A stretch of DNA of 10,485 nucleotides from Flavobacteriaceae bacterium. Lineage in GTDB: Bacteria > Bacteroidota > Bacteroidia > Flavobacteriales > Flavobacteriaceae. Location of the stretch: the NCBI GenBank assembly GCA_023262245.1, contig JALRDC010000047.1, forward strand, positions 1-10,485, given 5' to 3'. Positions 1 through 6,598 of this stretch are shown here, one piece after another (positions within the stretch are counted from its first letter, which is position 1; every line of letters begins with the position of its first letter). Under the pieces are notes generated by a model. That model saw only the letters and a list, made by a program, of their open reading frames with translations, did not search any database and was not told the origin of the DNA. Made by a program: the position numbers and the translations under genes.

Positions 1-1380
1 AACAATTGAAAAAATATTCATTGCAATCCCACGCGATACCATATCTGGAATTTTTAAATACCCTGACCCAAAAACAACTGCATTAGGTGGAGTCGCTACA
101 GGTAACATATAGGCACATGAAGCTGCAATTGCTGCTCCAACCATCAGACCAAAGGGATGTACGTCTACTTCCAATGCCAGAGGAGCAAGAACGGGCAATA
201 ACATGGCTGTGGTTGCTAGGTTTGATGATATTTCTGTTAAAAAATTTACCGCAGTAACCAACAGTAAAATCAAAACAAATAAAGGCAATCCTCCAAAAGC
301 AGTCATTAGTTCCCCAAGCCAAATTGCAAGACCACTCGTCTCAAATGCTTTCGCTAAGGCCATACCACCTCCAAAAAGAATGATAATCCCCCAAGGTAAT
401 TGAGTTGTATCTTTCCAATTCAATAAGGTTTTGTTTTCCTTTTTTGAGGGAAGTACGAAAAGAAGTAGCCCGAAAAAGATTGCGATAATTGTATCATCTA
501 GTGCAGGTAAAAAATCTTGTAACAAATAGGATCGGCTAATCCAGCAAAATCCTGCTAATGCAAAAACAATGGCTACAAGTTGCTCTTCAAAGGATATGGG
601 TCCAAGCTCTTTTTTTAAACGCTCGATCTCTTTTCGGCCTCCAGGAAATTCAGCCTGCTTGAACTTATAAGCAATCCTTGTAAGGTATAACCAACAGAAA
701 ATGAGTAAAGTAATGGAAATTGGGAAACCAAAAATAAACCATTCTAAGAAGGTAATCTCATAACCGTAAGTTTCTGAAACAACCCCAGCTAATACTAGAT
801 TAGGGGGAGTTCCAATTAAAGTTGCTACACCTCCTATTGAAGCACTATAGGCAATTCCCAACATCAGCGCTTTCCCAAATATTGTATTCTCATTTTCCAC
901 CGTTGCCGGGTTGTCTTTTAACTCCTTGATGATAGCAATTCCAATGGGTAGCATCATTACTGAGGTAGCCGTGTTCGAAATCCACATAGACAAAAAAGCC
1001 GTAGCAACCATAAAGCCTAAAATGACTTTGCGAACATCCGAACCTATTAGATTGATAATATTGATCGCGATACGTTTATGAAGGTTCCATTTTTCTATTC
1101 CAATTGCAATTAAAAATCCTCCTAAATAAAGAAAGACATATTTATGTCCAAAAGCTGAAGTAGTGGCAGAAAGTTCCATGCCCCCAGAAAGAGGAAAAAG
1201 TAGGATGGGGAGCAAAGCTGTAGCTGCAATTGGAATAGCCTCGGTAATCCACCATGCTGCGATCCAGAAAGTAGCTGCTAAAACCGATTGACCCGCTTGG
1301 GACAAGCCTTCGAATGAGCCTAAAAAAAGTATTATAAAAAAACCTAGAGGACCTAAAATAAAGCCTATTTTTTTTTGCAT
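1..1380 (-). CDS. DASS/SLC13-family anion (dicarboxylate or sulfate) symporter, 3' end cut by window edge
   Basis: This gene encodes an inner-membrane carrier of the divalent anion:sodium symporter family. The frame is open from the ATG at 1380 to the window edge (460 codons, no stop), so only a short C-terminal piece is missing compared with the usual length of about 480 residues. Family landmarks are visible in both inverted halves. Early on there is AAWWITEAIPIAATALLPIL. The first substrate/sodium motif SNTAT is at residues 135-139, followed by VMMLPIG, and SIGGVATLIGTPPN is at 181-194. In the second half are TEISSNLATT (382-391) and ATPPNAVVFGSG (429-440). The second SNT-type motif reads SNL. 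There is no RCK/TrkA-C insert. The gene starts 4 nt after the NTF2-like gene, so it is the third gene of an operon. The substrate cannot be read from sequence: C4-dicarboxylates, citrate-like acids and sulfate are all possible. Confidence 0.93.
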   Translation of the reverse strand, partial: MQKKIGFILGPLGFFIILFLGSFEGLSQAGQSVLAATFWIAAWWITEAIPIAATALLPILLFPLSGGMELSATTSAFGHKYVFLYLGGFLIAIGIEKWNLHKRIAINIINLIGSDVRKVILGFMVATAFLSMWISNTATSVMMLPIGIAIIKELKDNPATVENENTIFGKALMLGIAYSASIGGVATLIGTPPNLVLAGVVSETYGYEITFLEWFIFGFPISITLLIFCWLYLTRIAYKFKQAEFPGGRKEIERLKKELGPISFEEQLVAIVFALAGFCWISRSYLLQDFLPALDDTIIAIFFGLLLFVLPSKKENKTLLNWKDTTQLPWGIIILFGGGMALAKAFETSGLAIWLGELMTAFGGLPLFVLILLLVTAVNFLTEISSNLATTAMLLPVLAPLALEVDVHPFGLMVGAAIAASCAYMLPVATPPNAVVFGSGYLKIPDMVSRGIAMNIFSIV

Positions 1381-1384
1381 ATTC

Positions 1385-1828
1385 TTATTTTGATGATGAA
1401 GTATGATCTGAAATAATGAGCCATTGAGATTGCTTTTTAAGAAAAGTCAAGGTAAAGTACCCACTACTGTCTTCAATATCACGCGTTAAGTAAAATTTTC
1501 CTTGAAGTTGAACCACTTTCGGACTTAAAAGGATCATGCTAAGAATATCAAATTTTAATGTTCCCATTAAGATTCTATTGGAATACGACTTTTTATAGCG
1601 TTCTCGAGTCGCATCCCATCCATAAATAGGTCCTGAAGCACCAGAAAAAACTAAAGCATCCGACTTGATGTACCCCTCCATAAAGGCTTCTATGTCCCCA
1701 CGATTCCAATCAGCTTCTTGCTCAAATAAAGTTTGAACAATTTGCAATGAATCTTTTTTAGAAACCTTCGTTTGAGCAAAAATAGAGCTTGTGCCAATCA
1801 TTAAAAAGACACATAAGAAACGTAGCAT
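1385..1828 (-). CDS. Secreted NTF2-like protein (DUF4440/SnoaL-like)
   Basis: This gene encodes a 147-residue protein with an N-terminal signal peptide: a hydrophobic stretch at residues 2-18, with likely cleavage at IFA|Q. The mature part has the pattern of the small cone-shaped NTF2-like fold. It starts with a helix (LQIVQTLFEQEADWNRGD), then the typical segment with ALVFSGASGPIYGWDATRERY, and then beta strands ending in a WLIISDHTS strand. Members of this superfamily serve as enzymes, binding domains or association domains, so no reaction can be assigned. It sits 1 nt after the M20 hydrolase stop and 4 nt before the DASS transporter start, which makes co-transcription and probably translational coupling very likely. 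A periplasmic accessory or ligand-binding role beside the hydrolase is inference. Confidence 0.85.
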   Translation of the reverse strand: MLRFLCVFLMIGTSSIFAQTKVSKKDSLQIVQTLFEQEADWNRGDIEAFMEGYIKSDALVFSGASGPIYGWDATRERYKKSYSNRILMGTLKFDILSMILLSPKVVQLQGKFYLTRDIEDSSGYFTLTFLKKQSQWLIISDHTSSSK

Positions 1829-1829
1829 T

Positions 1830-3428
1830 TTATTTTAGGGTAGGATATTGGATATTTAATTGCTCTAAATAGCTGTCATATTTAGTTTCATCGTAATAAA
1901 ACTTTTCTAAATCTTCACGAAATTCATTCATAATTCCTTTATTCAAATACGTTGGGGGAGGATCTTTTTCAGTAATCATCGGTTGGTACTGAATTTCCTT
2001 ACTCTGAACATTATCAAAATAGTCTTTTGCTTGAATTAGCAACTGAGGTTGGGTCAAAAAGTCAATAACTGTAGTTGCAACTACCTTAGCCCCTGCTGTT
2101 GCCCCTTTATGAGCAATAGGAGTAGCCATAGCAATAGCATTGGACCAATGATGCCCTTGAAGTCCAGGAATATTTGATGGAAAACGTAACGTTACTGTAG
2201 GAACAGCCCAAGAGATGTCTCCAATATCGTCTGATCCTCCACTTACTGGGTTTTTTAATGGGTGTCCTAAATCAGAAAGTTTCGTTGCCAGTCCTTCTTG
2301 TTTATTAGAATTTACCTCTTTCTGTACTGCTTTTGCAAGTTGCTGATCTGCTTCAGACCAGGTAGGCAAACCTACTTTTTGAATATTTTCAAACATGGTT
2401 TCGGCAATTACTTTGTTAAAGTGTCTTGGCCATGCGGTTCCTAAAACTTTTGAGCTTACCTTGGTGTCTGTCATCAAAGCTGCTCCCGCAGCGATATTAT
2501 TAGCATCGTTGTACATTTTCATGATTCCATCATAGGTGATGTCTCTAAAATAATACCAAATTGAAGCTTTTGAGGGAACTACATTAGGTTGGTCTCCTGC
2601 ATCAATAAAGATAGAGTGTGAGCGCTTTAAAGGATGAAGGTGCTCGCGTTTATAATTCCATCCTACGTTCATTAGTTCCGCTGCATCTAATGCACTTCTC
2701 CCTCTCCATGGCGATCCGGCTGAATGAGCTGCCTCCCCTTCAAAAGTATATTCCACAGAAATCAATCCTGTTCCCGTGGCCTGTCCATAGGAAACTGAAA
2801 GGTTATTACTTACATGTGTGAAAATGCAAAGATCAATATTGTTAAAATAGCCATCACGAACATACCATGCTTTTGAAGCAACCAATTCTTCAGCGATTCC
2901 AGGCCAAATAATCAAAGTTCCTCCTAGGTCATTTTTCTTCATTTGCTCTTGAAGAGTTAAGGCTGCTGTAATGATAACAGGGATGCCGGAGTTATGCCCC
3001 TCGCCGTGTCCAGGAGCCCCTTCGACCATAGGTTTGTGATAGGCAACCCCAGGATATTGCGAGGCTTTAGGAATACAATCTACATCACTCCCCAATGCAA
3101 TAACGGGCCCCTCCCCAAAGGACCAACGCGCCATCCAAGCAGTAGGAATCCCCGAGATACCCTTCTCAATCACAAACCCCGCTTCTTCTAATATTTTTGT
3201 TAGGTAGGAAGATGATTCATATTCTTGAAACCCGAGCTCTGCAAAACTGAAAATCTTATCCACCATGACCTGTGTGTTTTTATGCCGATCTTGGACTTTA
3301 TTTAAGGTTTCTGTTTTAATTTTTTCTATTTGCCTTTTTGATAGTTTTCTTTGGGCATGAGCCGTTGTAACAAAAAGGACCATTGTTATTGCAATTATTT
3401 TTGCAAATGAAATTTTTGTAAATCGCAT
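1830..3428 (-). CDS. Secreted M20-family amidohydrolase/peptidase, AbgB-like
   Basis: This gene encodes a zinc- or manganese-type M20 hydrolase that cleaves an amide bond, similar to p-aminobenzoyl-glutamate hydrolase subunit B and to amidohydrolases acting on N-acyl amino acids. The ATG at 3428 is preferred. The frame extends two codons further to a TTG, which looks less likely. The 532-residue product has a signal peptide with an AHA|Q cleavage site near residue 25, so it should act in the periplasm, unlike cytoplasmic E. coli AbgB. Landmarks are GSDVD (114-118), GHGEGHN (140-146), the base/ligand pair EE (180-181), H205, a dimerisation-domain motif AAHSAGSPW around H235, GGSDDIGDISW (397-407) and GHHWSNA (425-431). 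The position usually held by a metal-binding Cys is Glu143. About 75 residues at the C-terminus (from roughly 458) extend beyond the usual AbgB core. It is the first gene of an operon with an NTF2-like protein and a DASS transporter. The substrate is unknown. Confidence 0.92.
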   Translation of the reverse strand: MRFTKISFAKIIAITMVLFVTTAHAQRKLSKRQIEKIKTETLNKVQDRHKNTQVMVDKIFSFAELGFQEYESSSYLTKILEEAGFVIEKGISGIPTAWMARWSFGEGPVIALGSDVDCIPKASQYPGVAYHKPMVEGAPGHGEGHNSGIPVIITAALTLQEQMKKNDLGGTLIIWPGIAEELVASKAWYVRDGYFNNIDLCIFTHVSNNLSVSYGQATGTGLISVEYTFEGEAAHSAGSPWRGRSALDAAELMNVGWNYKREHLHPLKRSHSIFIDAGDQPNVVPSKASIWYYFRDITYDGIMKMYNDANNIAAGAALMTDTKVSSKVLGTAWPRHFNKVIAETMFENIQKVGLPTWSEADQQLAKAVQKEVNSNKQEGLATKLSDLGHPLKNPVSGGSDDIGDISWAVPTVTLRFPSNIPGLQGHHWSNAIAMATPIAHKGATAGAKVVATTVIDFLTQPQLLIQAKDYFDNVQSKEIQYQPMITEKDPPPTYLNKGIMNEFREDLEKFYYDETKYDSYLEQLNIQYPTLK

Positions 3429-3445
3429 AATCAACTTTATTTTTA
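3415..3445 (+). promoter_or_regulatory. Candidate Bacteroidota promoter for the 3463 gene
   Basis: TTTG at 3415-3418 is followed by a 19-nt spacer and TATTTTTA at 3438-3445. This matches the Bacteroidota -33/-7 pattern TTTG-N19-TAnnTTTG except for the last base. Transcription would start shortly before the TTG start at 3463. The element lies across the start codon of the divergent M20 gene. For the minus strand, the best -7-like match in the same gap is CAAATAAA at 3454-3461 (TTTATTTG read on the minus strand, one mismatch) with no clear -33 box. AT-rich DNA produces such matches by chance. Confidence 0.35.
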
Positions 3446-3462
3446 CCTAAAGTACAAATAAA

Positions 3463-4206
3463 TTGAAAGGGACTTTATTTTTTGTTTTTTCAATCTTTCT
3501 TTTCTTTCTAAATCTTGCCTTGACAAGATGTGTAAAGGAGAATTCAAAGGCTTCAGAAATCCTCCAAAAGAGTATCAAGGCTCATGGTGGTAAATCCCTA
3601 TGGGAAAAGGCAACTTCTATAAGTTACTTAAAAGAAACCACTCTTTACCAAGCATCAGGCAAAATTGAGCAACAAACATCTCATAAAATCACCCATCAGT
3701 TTCTACCTCAAACAACAGAAATGGTATGGTTGAAAGGGGGGGAAATAAATCGAGCTATTAAAAACACAAAAGGTGTTTTACTATACCAAAACGATCAACT
3801 TCAGAATGACAGCTTGCTAATAGCACAGACAGAAAGTAGTTTAGATGCTGCTCTTTATGTCTTTTGGCAACCCTATAAACTTCTTGATCAAAATATACGT
3901 CTTGACTATATCGGTGAAAAAAAACTTTTGGATTCTATCCCTGTTTATGGTCTTAAAGCAACTTATTCCAATTCGGGTAATGGAGATATTTGGACCTATT
4001 ACTTCGACAAAAACAACTACAGACTACGTGCGGCTCAGGTTTATCACAACCAACGTACAAGTTTAATTGTAAATGAGCGTGTGGAAAGTGAAACAGGCTT
4101 GTTTTTGAATAAAAGAAGAAAAAGCTATTTTTTGGACTCTTTAGGAAAAATTAAATACCTAAGAGCTGCCTACACTTATCGCATTCAATCCTTTAACATC
4201 GATTAA
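3463..4206 (+). CDS. Small exported, putative lipoprotein, DUF6503-like
   Basis: This gene encodes a 247-residue exported protein of unknown function. The start is TTG at 3463: an in-frame stop lies at 3448-3450, no ATG occurs before residue 87, and the TTG gives a proper signal sequence (K2, then a hydrophobic run from L5 to about L20). Cys23 suits a lipoprotein, but the preceding residues LTR are a poor lipobox because position -1 is Arg. The mature part starts with SEILQKSIKAHGG and continues with strands rich in Tyr and Thr, which suggests a beta-rich fold. Its N-terminal helix motif, the segment AALYVFWQPYKLLD, the paired GLKATYSNSGNGD and the YYFDKNNYRLR region align by eye with the second lipoprotein gene at 8482-9216. 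Both resemble the Bacteroidota DUF6503 group, from memory and not from a search. Its 3' end overlaps the convergent nagB fusion by 4 bases. Confidence 0.8.
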   Translation: MKGTLFFVFSIFLFFLNLALTRCVKENSKASEILQKSIKAHGGKSLWEKATSISYLKETTLYQASGKIEQQTSHKITHQFLPQTTEMVWLKGGEINRAIKNTKGVLLYQNDQLQNDSLLIAQTESSLDAALYVFWQPYKLLDQNIRLDYIGEKKLLDSIPVYGLKATYSNSGNGDIWTYYFDKNNYRLRAAQVYHNQRTSLIVNERVESETGLFLNKRRKSYFLDSLGKIKYLRAAYTYRIQSFNID

Positions 4207-6134
4207 AAAAAATACCTTTTAAATGCTTCCATAGCTGCATAATCTGCCAAGCCCATGGCTTTGTATTTCTGTGCCGTATCGGAATTTCGTTCTTCAGCTC
4301 TAACCCAAAATTCTCTATGGTCGTTTCCTTGGAACATCACTCCATCTTTTTGAGACTGATGATAAAAAATGGCTTTGCGTTTTCTCAACACTTGGTCTGG
4401 GCTCATAGGGACTGCCATTTCTATTTCATGTACCTCCCATTCATGCCAAGCTCCTCTGTACAGCCAAACCCAACAATCTTTCATGTAGGCCTTAGACTTG
4501 AGTTGTTTTAAGGCTTCAAAAATAACATCCAGACAAACTCTATGGGTCCCATGAGGATCTGCCAAATCTCCGGCAGCGTATATTTGATGTGGTTTTATAG
4601 ATTCAATGAATACTTTGGTGAGATTTATATCTTCCTCGGATATTGAGTTTTTTGCAATCATTCCTGTTTCGTAAAACGGAAGGTTAAGAAAATGAACTTG
4701 GCTATCTGGTATTCCCATATAACGGGTTGCGCCAAGAGATTCCCGCTTTCGAATACTTCCTTTTAAATTACATACATTCCTAGGTGCTGGTTTTTGGGGA
4801 TTGGAGTTTTCTAAAGCACTCCTCAAGGAGTCTAAATTCTTATCCTTCTTTTCTCCTATTAGATCTGTAGTAACTTCTAAATATTTTAATGCATCGCTAT
4901 CCGAGACTGCTATGTTCCCCGAAGTTTGATAGGCTATGTGTACTTCGTGTCCTTGAGATACTAAACGGTCAAATGTACCTCCCATAGAAATCACATCATC
5001 ATCTGGATGGGGACTGAAGATAATGACCCGCTTTTTTTCAGGATATTTCCTTTCAGGACGGTATGCGTCATCCGCATTAGGCTTACCCCCCGGCCAACCA
5101 GTGATTGTATTTTGAAGACGATTAAACATCTCTATATTTAGGTCATAAGAGGATCCGTGTTGTGCTAATAAATCTGACATCCCATTTTGATTGTAATCTT
5201 CATCTGTTAACTTTAAAATGGATTTTTGTGTTTTTTCACATAACCAAGAAATCGCTTTCGACCGGTTTGCTTTGTTCCACTCACAACTGCTAACCAACCA
5301 AGGAGTCTTAATACGTGTTAGTTCAGAAGCTGCCTCTGGGTCGAGAACTAAAGTCGTCTTTTTGTGGTATTGAAGATAGGTCGTAGGAATTTTATCTGAA
5401 ACTTGTCCTTCAATAGCTTTTTGAATAATCTCCGCCTTATAGGTTCCCCAAGCCATCAAAAGAATCTTTTTTGCATTCAAAATAGTCTGTATACCCATAG
5501 TCACTGCCTTTCTGGGGACGTTTTCTAATCCTTGAAAAGCTGAACTTGCATCAAAACGAGTTAAATGATCTAAGGTAATGCTTCGGGTTTGAGAATTTAA
5601 ATGTGATCCCGGTTCGTTAAACCCTATATGTCCCGTTCTTCCTATTCCTAAAATTTGTAAATCTATTCCTCCGAGTTTTTTGATTTTTTTTTCATAAGCA
5701 ATACATGCTTCACGCAACTCATCAAGCTCTACCTCTCCATTAGGGATATTGATATTCTCTGGTTTTATATCTACCCAATTGAAAAGGTTCTCATGCATAA
5801 AGTAATAATAGCTTTGAACATCTTCTTTCGCAATGGGATAATATTCGTCTAAATTGAAGGTGATTACATTTTCAAAACTCAAGCCTTCCTCCCGATGCAA
5901 CCGAACCAATTCTCTGTATACACTTATGGGGCTGGATCCTGTGGCTAATCCTAAAACACAAGCTTCTTTTTTCTTTTGCTTTTCAAGAATCAGGTTGGCA
6001 ATGGTATGAGCTACAGCTTTAGAACCCTCAGAAGAATTAGCAGCGATGACATTGTGTAATTTTTCATATCGAGTTTCTTCAAAACTTCCCGGAGCTTTAT
6101 ACTCAAGGAGCTTTACTTTTGATTGATCTATCAT
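4203..6134 (-). CDS. nagB: Glucosamine-6-phosphate deaminase fused to PIG-L/LmbE deacetylase domain
   Basis: The N-terminal domain (about residues 10-270 of 643) is glucosamine-6-phosphate deaminase. It converts glucosamine 6-phosphate to fructose 6-phosphate and ammonia, and so feeds amino sugars into glycolysis in the cytoplasm. The phosphate loop LGLATGSSP, FNLDEY with the catalytic Asp96 (E. coli Asp72) and GRTGHIGFNEP with His169 and Glu174 (E. coli His143 and Glu148) are present. Thr167 stands where E. coli has Asp141. A linker of roughly 95 residues leads to a PIG-L/LmbE domain with PHPDDD (375-380) and DPHGTH (526-531). These hold the full set expected for a zinc deacetylase: His376, Asp378, Asp379, His528 and His531. 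The ATG at 6134 is chosen. The frame reaches a TTG at 6158, but that codon lies inside a -7-like promoter element. The fusion is a known architecture in Bacteroidota. The substrate of the second domain is not established, and an acetylated amino sugar is the natural guess. Confidence 0.95.
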   Translation of the reverse strand: MIDQSKVKLLEYKAPGSFEETRYEKLHNVIAANSSEGSKAVAHTIANLILEKQKKKEACVLGLATGSSPISVYRELVRLHREEGLSFENVITFNLDEYYPIAKEDVQSYYYFMHENLFNWVDIKPENINIPNGEVELDELREACIAYEKKIKKLGGIDLQILGIGRTGHIGFNEPGSHLNSQTRSITLDHLTRFDASSAFQGLENVPRKAVTMGIQTILNAKKILLMAWGTYKAEIIQKAIEGQVSDKIPTTYLQYHKKTTLVLDPEAASELTRIKTPWLVSSCEWNKANRSKAISWLCEKTQKSILKLTDEDYNQNGMSDLLAQHGSSYDLNIEMFNRLQNTITGWPGGKPNADDAYRPERKYPEKKRVIIFSPHPDDDVISMGGTFDRLVSQGHEVHIAYQTSGNIAVSDSDALKYLEVTTDLIGEKKDKNLDSLRSALENSNPQKPAPRNVCNLKGSIRKRESLGATRYMGIPDSQVHFLNLPFYETGMIAKNSISEEDINLTKVFIESIKPHQIYAAGDLADPHGTHRVCLDVIFEALKQLKSKAYMKDCWVWLYRGAWHEWEVHEIEMAVPMSPDQVLRKRKAIFYHQSQKDGVMFQGNDHREFWVRAEERNSDTAQKYKAMGLADYAAMEAFKRYFF

Positions 6135-6155
6135 TACTAAAAATTGTTGCGAAAT

Positions 6156-6163
6156 CAAATTTA
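6156..6163 (-). promoter_or_regulatory. Candidate -7 element for the nagB fusion
   Basis: Read on the minus strand this is TAAATTTG, a perfect match to the Bacteroidota -7 consensus TAnnTTTG, placed 21 bases upstream of the ATG at 6134. No TTTG lies at the expected -33 distance, so support is partial. If correct, the longer reading frame from the TTG at 6158 would lie within the promoter, which favours the ATG start. Confidence 0.35.
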
Positions 6164-6201
6164 AGATTTCTTTTGAATAGAAGTTTTTTATTTGTGATTT
6201 T

Positions 6202-6229
6202 TTTGATTGATTTAAAACATCTATTTTTG
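6202..6229 (+). promoter_or_regulatory. Candidate promoter for the small orphan gene and sulP
   Basis: TATTTTTG at 6222-6229 is a perfect TAnnTTTG match. A TTTG at 6202-6205 lies upstream with a 16-nt spacer, slightly shorter than usual. Transcription would begin only a few bases before the GTG at 6242, giving a very short leader. It could drive the orphan gene and, by read-through, sulP. Confidence 0.35.
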
Positions 6230-6241
6230 AAAAAAAATTAA

Positions 6242-6526
6242 GTGAAGAAAACCCTTGCCTTCTTGCTATTGCTTTATCTCAACCTAGGTATTATTGCTCC
6301 AAACCTAAATGTGTTTTTTCATGATATTTTTGAACACAACATTACCTATTTAAATTCGGAAATGGATGGTGATATTGATGAAAAAGAGTGTGATAAGAAA
6401 ATCTTTCAGGAAATTAGAACGGCACTACCCTCAGATCTTTCAAATTTTTCTCGTTTGATTCATTTTGATCAAAACCTTTACGTATCCGTCGATCAAAAAT
6501 ACTTTAGCCCTCCCCCTGAGGCTTAG
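6242..6526 (+). CDS. Small hypothetical protein with N-terminal membrane/signal segment, upstream of sulP
   Basis: I do not recognise this 94-residue product. The start is GTG at 6242. A TAA lies directly upstream in frame and the next Met is residue 41, so GTG is the only start that keeps the N-terminal segment. Residues 2-19 (KKTLAFLLLLYLNLGIIA) are a convincing signal peptide or membrane anchor. The rest is acidic in the middle (EMDGDIDEKE), has one Cys, and ends in a proline run SPPPEA. The KK-plus-hydrophobic start argues for a real gene despite the short length. It lies 72 nt before sulP on the same strand and may share its transcript. Small Bacteroidota proteins with a signal segment and a Pro-rich tail occur next to transporter genes. 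A link to the permease is inference only. Confidence 0.65.
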   Translation: MKKTLAFLLLLYLNLGIIAPNLNVFFHDIFEHNITYLNSEMDGDIDEKECDKKIFQEIRTALPSDLSNFSRLIHFDQNLYVSVDQKYFSPPPEA

Positions 6527-6560
6527 TTTACTATTATCAATCCTATCGAATTTTTTTATT

Positions 6561-6577
6561 TTTCCCTTTCTGGGAAA
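6561..6577. repeat. Short perfect inverted repeat in the sulP leader
   Basis: TTTCCC (6561-6566) and GGGAAA (6572-6577) form a perfect 6-bp stem around a 5-nt loop, 22 bp before the sulP ATG. No T-run follows it on either strand, so it is not a standard terminator. It could be an operator half-site pair or a small RNA hairpin between the orphan gene and sulP, or chance. Confidence 0.3.
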
Positions 6578-6598
6578 CTAACCTAATACTTTTAAAAC

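Noticed and set aside
83..403. Open frames on both strands (83-322 minus, 203-403 plus)
   Set aside because: Both lie inside the DASS transporter gene, whose own frame is fully open and carries family motifs. These are shadows.
1368..1376. Run of nine T (poly-A in codons 2-5 of the transporter gene) as a possible phase-variation tract
   Set aside because: Runs of this length are common in AT-rich genomes, and Lys-rich N-termini explain it. There is no evidence for switching.
2618..3191. Plus-strand open frames at 2618-2821 and 2994-3191
   Set aside because: They are antisense to conserved parts of the M20 hydrolase and show no features of a real protein.
3845..4511. Open frames at 3845-4066 (plus) and 4317-4511 (plus)
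   Set aside because: The first is a frame shadow of the DUF6503-like gene, and the second is antisense to the PIG-L domain of nagB.
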